Below are positions 36,635 through 44,618 of a DNA stretch of 64,000 nt, one piece after another. Made by a program: the position numbers and the translations under genes. The number at the start of each line of letters is the position of its first letter. Position 1 is the stretch's first letter. The stretch is from Paraescarpia echinospica (Eukaryota; Annelida; Polychaeta; Sabellida; Siboglinidae). The notes beneath the pieces are model-generated. The model was not told the origin of the DNA, did no database searches, and was given only the letters and a program-made list of their open reading frames with translations. The stretch spans positions 48,952,074 to 49,016,073 of the forward strand of contig CM034532.1 of NCBI GenBank assembly GCA_020002185.1. Reading direction: 5' to 3'.

Positions 36635-37252
36635 TTATACCTTGGGTTGGTACACGTACTGGACACTGTCGTCCGGAAGGACGCCCGTGCGCAGACGCAT
36701 GTCGTCGAGCGTGTCCTGTTTCAGATCGACGAGGAGATAACCGTACGGGAGTGACGTGGCGTCTCGGAACGCTTCCTGTACAAACTTCAGGCGACTCGGA
36801 TACATCTGTCGTGCCAAATGTCCGATCTGTGACGCGTCGCGAGGATTCTTGAAGATCACCATGTAGTGAGCGTTCAGACTGATCGTGCGACTCTCCTTGT
36901 TCTTCGGAAACAGGTTCTGCACGAGATACAGTACGGACGTGTTCTGGTGATGACTCTTTTTTGTGAACAAGGTCGTGACCCGTTCGTCCGTTTCTGCCAT
37001 CAGATCATCGATGACCACGAGGTTACGCGTCGATGCGTCGAACGCACCGCTCAGCAAGCCTTCCTCGAATCGTACCAGGTCGTTGTCAACGTAGGCACTC
37101 TGCCATACACCGTAACACCACGTGATCTTCTCTGGAGGTGGATCGATCATCGTTGCGGCGTGACGTAGCAGACGCATCACGAACGTGGTCTTACCGCATC
37201 CCGTCGGCCCCGCGACGATACAGGTGAAGGGGTGTTTCCATCGCGTGTCCAT
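36635..37252 (-). CDS. ATP: Genome-packaging ATPase, FtsK/HerA type
   Basis: 205 aa. Walker A 'GPTGCGKT' at residues 15-22, Walker B 'NLVVIDDL' at about 77-84, and a sensor-like 'LYLVQNLFPKN' further on. It drives DNA into the capsid in Polinton-type viruses. Complete. Its ATG directly follows the TAG of a 59-aa membrane-protein gene with no base between them. Confidence 0.93.
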   Translation of the reverse strand: MDTRWKHPFTCIVAGPTGCGKTTFVMRLLRHAATMIDPPPEKITWCYGVWQSAYVDNDLVRFEEGLLSGAFDASTRNLVVIDDLMAETDERVTTLFTKKSHHQNTSVLYLVQNLFPKNKESRTISLNAHYMVIFKNPRDASQIGHLARQMYPSRLKFVQEAFRDATSLPYGYLLVDLKQDTLDDMRLRTGVLPDDSVQYVYQPKV

Positions 37253-37432
37253 CTAGTAGTCACCGGTGGCGTTCGACAATGTCGCGTTGACCACTGTGCT
37301 GTTAGTTGCGACGACGACACCTCCACCACACCAACGAAGGAAGGGATCGCGGAACAAGACGTACAAGACGTACAGATACAGACCGAGTATTCCCACTAGT
37401 GTTACAGCTACAAGCGTTCCCGTCCGTGACAT
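37253..37432 (-). CDS. 59-aa single-span membrane protein upstream of the ATPase
   Basis: ATG at 37432, stop TAG at 37255-37253, directly abutting the ATPase ATG at 37252. Residues about 6-27 form a strong transmembrane helix ('TLVAVTLVGILGLYLYVLYV'). A short Arg/Asp segment, 'WCGGG' and a C-terminal tail with three N-glycosylation sequons (NST, NAT, NAT) follow, suggesting an exposed tail. The perfect gene junction and an open frame inside an otherwise gene-dense strand support it. No family recognised; a virion or envelope-like membrane role is a guess. Confidence 0.68.
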   Translation of the reverse strand: MSRTGTLVAVTLVGILGLYLYVLYVLFRDPFLRWCGGGVVVATNSTVVNATLSNATGDY

Positions 37433-37520
37433 GCTACGTTATGACTATCGATTGTGTGGCATCTGACTAAATAGTGTTATCTTTTTTTTTGTTTTTCGTG
37501 TGTCTCCGCCTACTAACCGC

Positions 37521-37572
37521 GTGACAGCTAGAGGCGCCTATAACCCCAACTGACGTAGGGGCGCATTTCCTC
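37521..37572. promoter_or_regulatory. Duplicated intergenic element R1
   Basis: 'gtgacag', then GGCGCCTATAACCCCA, then CGTAGGGGCGCATTTCCTC. The same blocks occur at 42149-42202 in the same orientation. R1 lies just after the PolB stop and upstream of the 59-aa gene/ATPase. It could be a promoter (minus strand reads GGGGTTATAGGCGCC) or a 3'-end signal. Confidence 0.6.
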
Positions 37573-37595
37573 ATCGTGTCAGCAGTGGTTCGGCA

Positions 37596-40148
37596 TTACA
37601 CGTCCACCGGCCCCGTGGTGATTCCGTCTTCGTTGACCACGCGCTTGGCATAGAAGTAGGTCAACGCCGCACGTTCCTGGATGTACGTCAGCACGGACGA
37701 GTGATTGACCCGGAACCCGCGGTTCTTCCCACTTCCACTGCAACGATTGGTCAACACGTCCAGGAACGACTGCTTGTCGATGGTGTTGAGTCGTTTGTTC
37801 AGACCTTTGGTGCTGTATTTATCGACCGTACCCGAACAATAGTAGGTCTTGCTGCACAGACCCAGGAAACAGTCACCGGACCATTCGACCTTGAAGAGAC
37901 CCGGTGTTCTCTTGTCGTACGCCTTGCGCTCCTTGCAACACGTCTCGGTGCCGTTCCACGGACGACCGCCCAGGCGACAGCGCACGTAGTCGTTCTGATG
38001 ATCGTCGCAACATTCGGACGGTAGCCATTCGGAGCGGTGACGATAGTAGTGGTCGCGCAGTGCCGGGGTCACGAGGTCGTCGACGGACTCACCGGCCAGA
38101 GCCAAATAGGCGCTGTCCGTATCGGTTTCGCAGTACTCGAACAGCGGACGATCCACGTACCTGACCATCAAGTCGTAGTAGAACTCCAACATGCGTAGTT
38201 TGGCCCACTGCAACACGAAGAATCCCACGTGTGTGGGCAGTGCGTATTTGACGGTGCGTTTGTGCATTTCGATCTCGTATGCATCGGCAGCGACGACGTC
38301 GAGTCGACGGAAGCGACGATTGTTGATTGCGTTCGATGCACTCTTCTCCGTGCAGTAGGTGACCTCGCGGTGCTTATCGACGTTGGTGATAAATTTCCCA
38401 TAGGACGAATTGCCCATAAGTTTGTTGGTATCCGCGATCATGGCCTTGTCGGGATGGGCGTCTCCTTCGCGACCTGCGGTGGACACCGCTTCGCCGAATC
38501 GTCGGAAGGAGGCGACCGGTGTGTACTCGATGACCTGGTAGACGTGCGTCACCTCGAGTCCGTGCGCGAGGTACCATCGCAAGAGAGGTGTGGCGAGCAA
38601 GATCTTATCCCCTCGATAACTCCCGACGAGCATGCGTCGCGGAGTTGCCATGATGTTGTGTTCTTCGGCGTAGCGACGCATGAACGGTCCGAGATCATCG
38701 CGGGTCAGGTGAATGTTCTTGAAGATGGGCTGCATCTCGGCAAAGTGTGCGCGCAGGTCCTCCGGTACACGTATGTCGCACTGAATCATACCGAACACGC
38801 TACCGTTGCACACACCTGTCAGGATCTGTTGTGACGTCATTTTCCAGCGCACGTGTCGACGACGTTGGCGAACGTCCAGAAACTTTTGTACGCACGGATC
38901 GCGTCTCGTGACCTTCCACTCGCATTCCCACAATTCGACGACCCTCACAAAGTGTCGAAGATAGGCTGTGTTCTTTCGTGTTTCGGCGAGCAGTTGCGTC
39001 ATGGGTTTCCCGCTGACCTCGTTGAACTCGCGTCCGGTGCACGGACACCCGTGGTAGTAGCATCCGTGAAACTGATAGGCCGTCTTCGTTTCGCTGCACC
39101 AACCGTCCACCAACAGTTTACCGATGCGCTTCTCTCGACCGTTGGACTGATGACGTATGGCGAGTCCCGTGCTTTCGGACTCCCACGTAAGCCATTCGAC
39201 AGCCATCTGACCTGTGGGCTGCGCCACTTCGGGTCGGAACTCCTTCTCTTCCCGTCGCCGCGTGTACCATCCAGTCGGCATCTCTTGTGATATCGACCAC
39301 AGATACAATGCATTCGCATCGTAGCCCACAATGGACTGACACGTTCGAGCCGCATCACCGTAGTCGTTACGACGTATCTTCGTGACCCCCTTCTCGTGAT
39401 GTCTGGTGAAGATGAGTGACGGCCCTCCGACGATGTTCTCTCTGATGAGCTGGTGGACGTCCTTGTTCGTCTCGTTGAAGAGCGTAAAGACCGTCCTCTC
39501 CGGTACGTAGGTGAACAGGTAGGACAAGGTCAAACCAGGTATACTGATCCCTTGTTTGAACATGTCGAGTCCGCGGTGTTGGTAGAAGTCGAACTGTTTG
39601 GCGATGGCTTCCAAGAACGGTACGACGTCTCTGTTGTTATACCAGACGAGAAAGTCTCGCAAAGTCTCCATGTCGTTGTTTCTCCACACCTTCCGACATC
39701 GTGTGTAGTCGTCGTCGGATATACCTTCGTTCTTCAGACAACTGAAGAAGGCCTCTTTGGGAGGTAGAACGGTGTCGTCGAGTCTCTCCAAGCTGTCCAT
39801 GTATTCGTACGGGAAGTGACCTTTCGTGACTGCACAACCGTACGCTTTCAGGTACTTGTCGTACGAGAATCCCGGGGCAATGTAATGAGTCATGTCGAGG
39901 AATTTGAGGTTGTCCGTCGATAGACACATAAACGTGTTGCCACGTTTGATCACGTGAAACGTCTCCTCCTCCTCCTTCTCCTCCTCCTCTCCGTCCTCTG
40001 TTGCTTTCTTTTCGGACAGGAAGTAGGGTACCAGGAACTGTTTGACGACGTTCAGATCGTACCTACCCGAGTTGAAACCGATGACGGGCAACTGATGAAG
40101 CCACCCGTACAATTGCCCCATGAGAGTTTTGTAGGGATTGGTCGGTTG
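37596..40148 (-). CDS. POLB: Protein-primed DNA polymerase B, C-terminal part (after in-frame stop)
   Basis: 841 aa from the first ATG (40121) after the stop at 40151-40149, in the same frame as the N-terminal part. Exonuclease motif II 'GFNSGRYDL' (17-22) and III 'YNNRD' (161-165); polymerase motif A 'YDANALY' (267-273), motif B 'NKLMGNSSYG' (566-575) and motif C 'DTDS' (667-670). Between A and B, 'DGWCSETKTAYQFHGCYYHGC' has the look of the Vsr-like nuclease insertion found in Polinton polymerases. Motifs are intact. It replicates the element from protein-bound ends. Alone this part lacks exonuclease motif I. Confidence 0.92.
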   Translation of the reverse strand, partial: QPTNPYKTLMGQLYGWLHQLPVIGFNSGRYDLNVVKQFLVPYFLSEKKATEDGEEEEKEEEETFHVIKRGNTFMCLSTDNLKFLDMTHYIAPGFSYDKYLKAYGCAVTKGHFPYEYMDSLERLDDTVLPPKEAFFSCLKNEGISDDDYTRCRKVWRNNDMETLRDFLVWYNNRDVVPFLEAIAKQFDFYQHRGLDMFKQGISIPGLTLSYLFTYVPERTVFTLFNETNKDVHQLIRENIVGGPSLIFTRHHEKGVTKIRRNDYGDAARTCQSIVGYDANALYLWSISQEMPTGWYTRRREEKEFRPEVAQPTGQMAVEWLTWESESTGLAIRHQSNGREKRIGKLLVDGWCSETKTAYQFHGCYYHGCPCTGREFNEVSGKPMTQLLAETRKNTAYLRHFVRVVELWECEWKVTRRDPCVQKFLDVRQRRRHVRWKMTSQQILTGVCNGSVFGMIQCDIRVPEDLRAHFAEMQPIFKNIHLTRDDLGPFMRRYAEEHNIMATPRRMLVGSYRGDKILLATPLLRWYLAHGLEVTHVYQVIEYTPVASFRRFGEAVSTAGREGDAHPDKAMIADTNKLMGNSSYGKFITNVDKHREVTYCTEKSASNAINNRRFRRLDVVAADAYEIEMHKRTVKYALPTHVGFFVLQWAKLRMLEFYYDLMVRYVDRPLFEYCETDTDSAYLALAGESVDDLVTPALRDHYYRHRSEWLPSECCDDHQNDYVRCRLGGRPWNGTETCCKERKAYDKRTPGLFKVEWSGDCFLGLCSKTYYCSGTVDKYSTKGLNKRLNTIDKQSFLDVLTNRCSGSGKNRGFRVNHSSVLTYIQERAALTYFYAKRVVNEDGITTGPVDV

Positions 40149-41894
40149 TCACTGTGACTCGTTGTCCCCCGTCTCCTCCACGGCGGACGCTTCCTGTTCG
40201 TTCCACTTCCTGATAGCCTCTGTGAGCTCGTGTAGGATGCCCTCGTATCTGTCTACGATGACTTCGTAGGCTGCTTCGCTCATGTTCTGAAGGATGCTCA
40301 TCATGTCGGATACCAACTTGTTGCTGTCACCATCCGTGATGAGACATTGCACCTGTTCGAATCCGGGTACGTTACTCGCCAGGGACACACTCAACGGTAC
40401 GTGACGAGCCACCCAGTGGACCTTGGCACTGTCCGACGGAAGCTGCGATGTACCGAACCAGGACTCGAAGTCGAAGGTGGCGCGATACGGATAGTAGCGC
40501 AACCATTCGGCAACGTGAGTGTTTTCGTCGTCCAATCGCTGGAAGACTGTCGGCGACGGATGATAGACACCACCGGAATAGATCTTTCGCACACCTCCCG
40601 TACACCCGCGCTCGTGTCGTTCTAGTTCGGATACGCGGCTCCATAGTGCATCGCCACACTTCCTACATCGATACGAATGACAGTACATGTTCACGTCTTG
40701 TATGTAGGAAAAGTGTGTCTCGTGAAGATTGATATACATCGTTTCAGGATAGTGACACAAGGAACGGCGTACGAGTTCAGCAGTCGCCTTTCCCCCTTCT
40801 TCCGGTTCGACGAGCGTGTAGACGCACACGTTGGTCTCAAAGGTGGTCTCGACACGATAGAGATCGTCCATCGTCACCCCGTCAAAGTCTTTCATTGCCA
40901 CCCCGTCACGGTCGTACTTCGCGTAGAGTACCCGCACAGCGGGTTCCAGGTGGGATCGGTCGCATCCACGATGCAGAGCCAGACATCGGAAGAGACACAG
41001 ATTGTCGGTGTACTTTGTGCTGTTGACGAAGTCTTTTTCCAATCCGATGACGGCTTTGATTCGTTTGATGTACCTCGGCAGTGTGATGTCCACACATCCT
41101 ATCGGATGATGTACGATGTGATTGACGAAGAAGGTAACATTCGTGACCACCTCACATACCCATTGACTGTCCGGACGCTGATTGATGACCCACTGCAGCA
41201 CGTCTGTTTCTCGGATACGTTCCAGAAACGCATCAAAGTCTGCAGTGTTTGTGATCAGACACGGTTCGTCAAGGTAACGACCACAACAGTTACAGGACGA
41301 ATGATAATACCTGTACCTGTTCGTGGTCTTGTTCCTTAACACAAACCCGTAACTAAGATTAATCTTAAACGCGTGCGTCTGTTCACGGAACATGCGTTTC
41401 AGTGACGGTTCTAGGACGCTCGTGTCCGGTGTCGACACTCTGTAATTGTACCTGGATTGCACAGGTCCTCTAGCCGTGTGGGTTCGGATGGTCGACCAGT
41501 GATCTCGGACGACGTCTTGTAGTTCCCTCGATAGAGTATCGGCGAAGGGAAGTCGGGGTGGTGGTTGTATCGGGTCGTCGTCGTCGTCGTCGTCGTCAGC
41601 AACACTCACACGGGGTCGCTCTGTGTGTCTCGCTCGTTTGCGTAGGGGTGGGTCGTTCGCTTCCATACATACCGACTTCATATGACGTAACAGGTTGTCA
41701 CGTCTCGTGAACTCACGTGCACATCTCTCACAACGATGCAGTGTAGCACTAGATGGCGCCACTCGTGACGGTGATTTACTGTAGGCATGATCGTCGTGTG
41801 TTGTTGATGATGAATGTGTTTTGTCTATATGACGTTGTATGTCGGCGTGTGTATCGAGCACGAGACCGCAGTGACGACACGTGTGCTGTTTCAT
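40149..41894 (-). CDS. POLB: Protein-primed DNA polymerase B, N-terminal part (ends at in-frame TGA)
   Basis: 581 aa. Two zinc fingers (C6-C9-H22-H27, and 'CERCAREFTRRDNLLRH' at 55-71), an acidic linker, a middle region with 'DNLCLFRCLALH' (296-307) and 'HFSYI' (393) that resembles an OTU-like Asp/Cys/His layout, a Cys/His cluster (404-430), and exonuclease motif I 'ATFDFESW' (471-478). The frame stops at TGA 40151-40149 but continues open in the same frame into the 841-aa part, so a single nonsense codon splits PolB. A TATA-like box lies about 40 bp upstream of the ATG. Confidence 0.88.
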   Translation of the reverse strand: MKQHTCRHCGLVLDTHADIQRHIDKTHSSSTTHDDHAYSKSPSRVAPSSATLHRCERCAREFTRRDNLLRHMKSVCMEANDPPLRKRARHTERPRVSVADDDDDDDDPIQPPPRLPFADTLSRELQDVVRDHWSTIRTHTARGPVQSRYNYRVSTPDTSVLEPSLKRMFREQTHAFKINLSYGFVLRNKTTNRYRYYHSSCNCCGRYLDEPCLITNTADFDAFLERIRETDVLQWVINQRPDSQWVCEVVTNVTFFVNHIVHHPIGCVDITLPRYIKRIKAVIGLEKDFVNSTKYTDNLCLFRCLALHRGCDRSHLEPAVRVLYAKYDRDGVAMKDFDGVTMDDLYRVETTFETNVCVYTLVEPEEGGKATAELVRRSLCHYPETMYINLHETHFSYIQDVNMYCHSYRCRKCGDALWSRVSELERHERGCTGGVRKIYSGGVYHPSPTVFQRLDDENTHVAEWLRYYPYRATFDFESWFGTSQLPSDSAKVHWVARHVPLSVSLASNVPGFEQVQCLITDGDSNKLVSDMMSILQNMSEAAYEVIVDRYEGILHELTEAIRKWNEQEASAVEETGDNESQ

Positions 41895-41933
41895 CGTACC
41901 TACAACTGAAGGATGGGAGATCCTTGCACGTGT

Positions 41934-41945
41934 CTATATATATCC
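41934..41945 (-). promoter_or_regulatory. TATA-like box upstream of PolB
   Basis: The minus strand reads ggatatatatag about 40 bp before the PolB ATG, in otherwise non-AT-rich sequence. Confidence 0.5.
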
Positions 41946-42148
41946 TACACTGTGTGACGTCATAAGAGGTGTGACTTGTATGAGTGTGCGTGTATGTATT
42001 CACCGATCGCAAAGAGCTATGAAGGTAACAAGTACAACAGACACCGGAATCCTGGATTACATACCATCTTTATTCATGGAATTATACAATCAAAGCGAGT
42101 ATATGAAAGCTCAAAGCGAGTATATGAAAGCAAAGCAAAGCCCTACAG

Positions 42149-42202
42149 TGACAGACAAGCGGCGCCTATAACCCCAGCTATAGCGTAGGGGCGCATTTCC
42201 TC
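42149..42202. promoter_or_regulatory. Duplicated intergenic element R2
   Basis: Second copy of R1: 'gtgacag', GGCGCCTATAACCCCA, CGTAGGGGCGCATTTCCTC. It sits immediately after the stop (42207) of the spliced accessory gene and upstream of PolB. A 21-bp direct repeat ('agcgagtatatgaaagc') lies beside it at about 42095-42135. Confidence 0.6.
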
Positions 42203-42206
42203 TGCG

Positions 42207-43663
42207 TCACTGCAGGCGCTTCTCAAGGTTATTCGCTATGTACGCGACATGTTCGTCGCGCACAACATTCCGGGCGATCTCCTCACACATCGTGCGCACG
42301 GCCCCGTGTAGACTGCATGGCTGGGTTGCAAATAGTGTCCCCGCTAGGGACTCTATATTGAGTTCAAGATGTCGTACGCTGTCGAATGGCGCCGAGTAGG
42401 CCCACGGGATCGATGTATCAGTTTTCGACCATATGATATGGCCGTCGTACGCCAGGTCGAGCGTCGATGCGTCCCTCCTGAGCGTCTCGTATTCAGAGGC
42501 GGTCATGGTGACGTCGTAGTCGTCGTTCGCGCATGTCATGTCCAGGGTGAACGATGTGGACGCCGCTTCGGTGGAGGTTGAGGGTGACGTGGCTTCACAT
42601 GTCATCTCCAATAGTGGAGATGAGTTGTGCTGCCGCTCGTGCTGTTGGGTCAGTAGAGCCTGTCGCAGCGGCATGGGGGTGTGATGACGGCGACGTTTTT
42701 GTGGCGCCCACTCTACTGGGTTCTGGGCGTATGACTGGCGAATCAGTTCCAAACCGCTAGAGGGAGCATCGGTGCCCTGTTAGCAACACAACAACAACAA
42801 CATTAGCAGGGTGTTTTTACGTCCACCATTGCTATACCACGTGTACGCAGGATGGCTTGTACACGTGATACGATGTCACGTGACCACTCCGGTGTGCTCG
42901 CCATAAACCTGTAATGGTGCACTGCATATCTCAAATTGTCGTGGATCAGGTCACTACGCACCAGGTAGATGACGTTTGACTCACCTTCGAACAGGCGCCA
43001 CAGTTCGTTGCTTATAAAACGAACGATAGCATCGAGTGCTACTGCACACAGCTTGGTGTACCAGATCTGCCTGTCGTCCCCCGTGTCGTCTTGTTCGTCC
43101 CAGGGCAGTGACTCCTTCGGTGTGAGTGGTTCGTCTTCCTTCACCTCCGACACGGTTATACCGCGGGCATGGAGACTCGCTTTCACCCGTACTACGACAT
43201 TACGAGCAAACCACGGTGTGCGCGCTACGCATACCAGCTCGGATACTACCATATCAAAGCTATTATATATACGTATGGGATCTACTTTGTACATGTCTTC
43301 GTGAACGTTCGCATAGTGACGACTCAGTGATTCGGCCGCCTGGCGAGAGCAAGCAGCGGTTATAGTGGCCATAAATAGACCGTCATCTATCATTTGGTCT
43401 GCACGCTTCTGAATGCCATTCACCTTCTCTACCGCCTCCTGTAATTCACTACGCCTCCTATCCTCGGCATGGTCAATATCAGTGGCCCAATCAGTATCAA
43501 TATCACCATCATTAGCAATCTCCTCATCATTATCATCATCCTGATCACTAGACCACGAACACGACCCCACATAGATGACACTTGCCTCATCATCATCACT
43601 GTCTTCAAACAGCCGACGTTTCACCCCGCGTACGCTAGGTGTTGACCAAGGAGGAGGAGGAGT
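42207..43663 (-). CDS. Polinton accessory acidic protein with duplicated domain (probably spliced)
   Basis: Exon 43663-42821 (281 codons) appears joined to exon 42776-42207 (189 codons and stop) by a 44-bp intron with donor gtaaaa, branch-like 'gctaat' and acceptor 'gctaacag'; phases match. A further acceptor 'tgttgtag' at 43664-43669 suggests an upstream exon, because no ATG precedes the frame. Visible parts: 'KRRLFEDSDDDEAS' acidic region, then two related segments ('TPWFARNVVVRVKASLHARG' about 43270-43145 and 'TPEWSRDIVSRVQAILRTRG' about 42895-42835). The second exon has a Ser/Thr-rich stretch with a basic 'PQKRRRHH'. No family recognised. If unspliced, these are two separate genes. Confidence 0.6.
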
Positions 43664-43733
43664 CTACAACACACGACAGAAGCAAGTGTCAAATACATCA
43701 TTCATTCATCGCTGTCAGATGGCGCCACATCAT

Positions 43734-44348
43734 TCATTCGGCACTGTCAGGTGGCGCCTCTTCCGACTGGAATATTTCCAGTACGTCACTGTCAGGTGCC
43801 GCCACCTCCGACTGGAATATTTCCAGTAAGTCACTGTCAGGTACCGCCTTGTCCGACTGGATTATTTCCAGTGCAATCAAGGTGTAGTTTCGATAGCCCT
43901 CCTTTGTCTCCTTTCTAATTGTCACCCTAGCCCGTTTGCCACGTAGGACATTCAGTGCCTCGTAGCGTTCTTGGCCGGGTTTAAGCGCCATATAGTCGCT
44001 TGCTGTCATTCCCCCCACGGCCCCCTGAACTATACGATCAAATCCTGTGACCCACGCTTCATTCCCCTTGCGATCGGCAAAAAGCATACCCATAGCATAC
44101 TTGTAAACAGGATCATCCGTCTGACGGCCGTGTACAGCACATGTACTGACGCTATGGCGGTTCCCCTTCGTCATTTCAAGACGAAGGACTTTCCGATTAC
44201 ATATACGGCATGCCGGGTAGCATACATATTTATCTGTCAGAGCACATGTTACTAGTGTCAGTGGGCGAACAAATGCGTACGTTCCGTCACTTACTTGTTC
44301 GAGTTCTGACAGCAGCATTTCCTCGGATTTGATATTGGGCGTCGCCAT
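43734..44348 (-). CDS. RPA70 C-terminal-like ssDNA-binding protein
   Basis: 204 aa from ATG 44348 (good context, aagATGG; the frame is open further upstream). It resembles the replication factor A large-subunit C-terminal OB fold: 'LLSELEQ', zinc ribbon C47-C50-C70-H73 ('CYPACRICNRKVL ... CAVH'), then 'YKYAMGMLFADRKGNEAWVT' and 'VLRGKRARVTIRKET'. Inferred role: binding single-stranded DNA during strand-displacement synthesis by PolB. The C-tail holds three tandem 15-17-residue units (LEI-F/I-QS... P-DS), acidic. A TATA box (44451-44460) and an E-box/CRE-like module lie upstream. I do not know of this as a standard Polinton gene. Confidence 0.75.
   Translation of the reverse strand: MATPNIKSEEMLLSELEQVSDGTYAFVRPLTLVTCALTDKYVCYPACRICNRKVLRLEMTKGNRHSVSTCAVHGRQTDDPVYKYAMGMLFADRKGNEAWVTGFDRIVQGAVGGMTASDYMALKPGQERYEALNVLRGKRARVTIRKETKEGYRNYTLIALEIIQSDKAVPDSDLLEIFQSEVAAPDSDVLEIFQSEEAPPDSAE
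43740..43875. repeat. Three tandem in-frame repeats in the RPA-like C-tail
   Basis: About 48-bp units with 'actggaatatttccagta' and 'cactgtcaggtgccgcc'. They encode LEIIQSDKAVPDSDL, LEIFQSEVAAPDSDV and LEIFQSEEAPPDSAE. Related 'gctgtcagatggcgcca' and 'ggcactgtcaggtggcgcc' continue on the downstream side. Confidence 0.85.
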
Positions 44349-44450
44349 CTTGTTGAGCAGTGAAGTCGAGAGCGGCAGAGCAGTGAAGTAGTCGAGAGCG
44401 GCAGCAGCGAGTCGGAGAGAGAATGTTTGTCCTGTTGGATTTACCCTGGG

Positions 44451-44460
44451 TTTATATACA
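44451..44460 (-). promoter_or_regulatory. TATA box upstream of the RPA-like gene
   Basis: The minus strand reads tgtatataaac about 100 bp before ATG 44348. Confidence 0.55.
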
Positions 44461-44472
44461 TAATCATTCCCT

Positions 44473-44541
44473 CCAGGCATCGATCACGTGTACCGTAGAC
44501 AATGACATCACTCGCCCCTGGGTGTTCGCGTCTTATCAGGC
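44473..44541. promoter_or_regulatory. Promoter module, copy 1 (E-box plus CRE-like)
   Basis: CCAGGCATCGATCACGTG followed by aatgacatcactcg and cccctgggtgttc. It shares CCAGGCATCG-TCACGTG, a TGA(C/T)-type half site and CCCTGGG with 45264-45340 and 45349-45425. It lies upstream of the RPA-like TATA box. Confidence 0.55.
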
Positions 44542-44618
44542 GCGTGACTTTATCTCTCTCTCTCTCCCGTACTCTGTCACCGTGTGGCTGACTGTCTGTT
44601 TTTTGTGTAATGGCCGCC

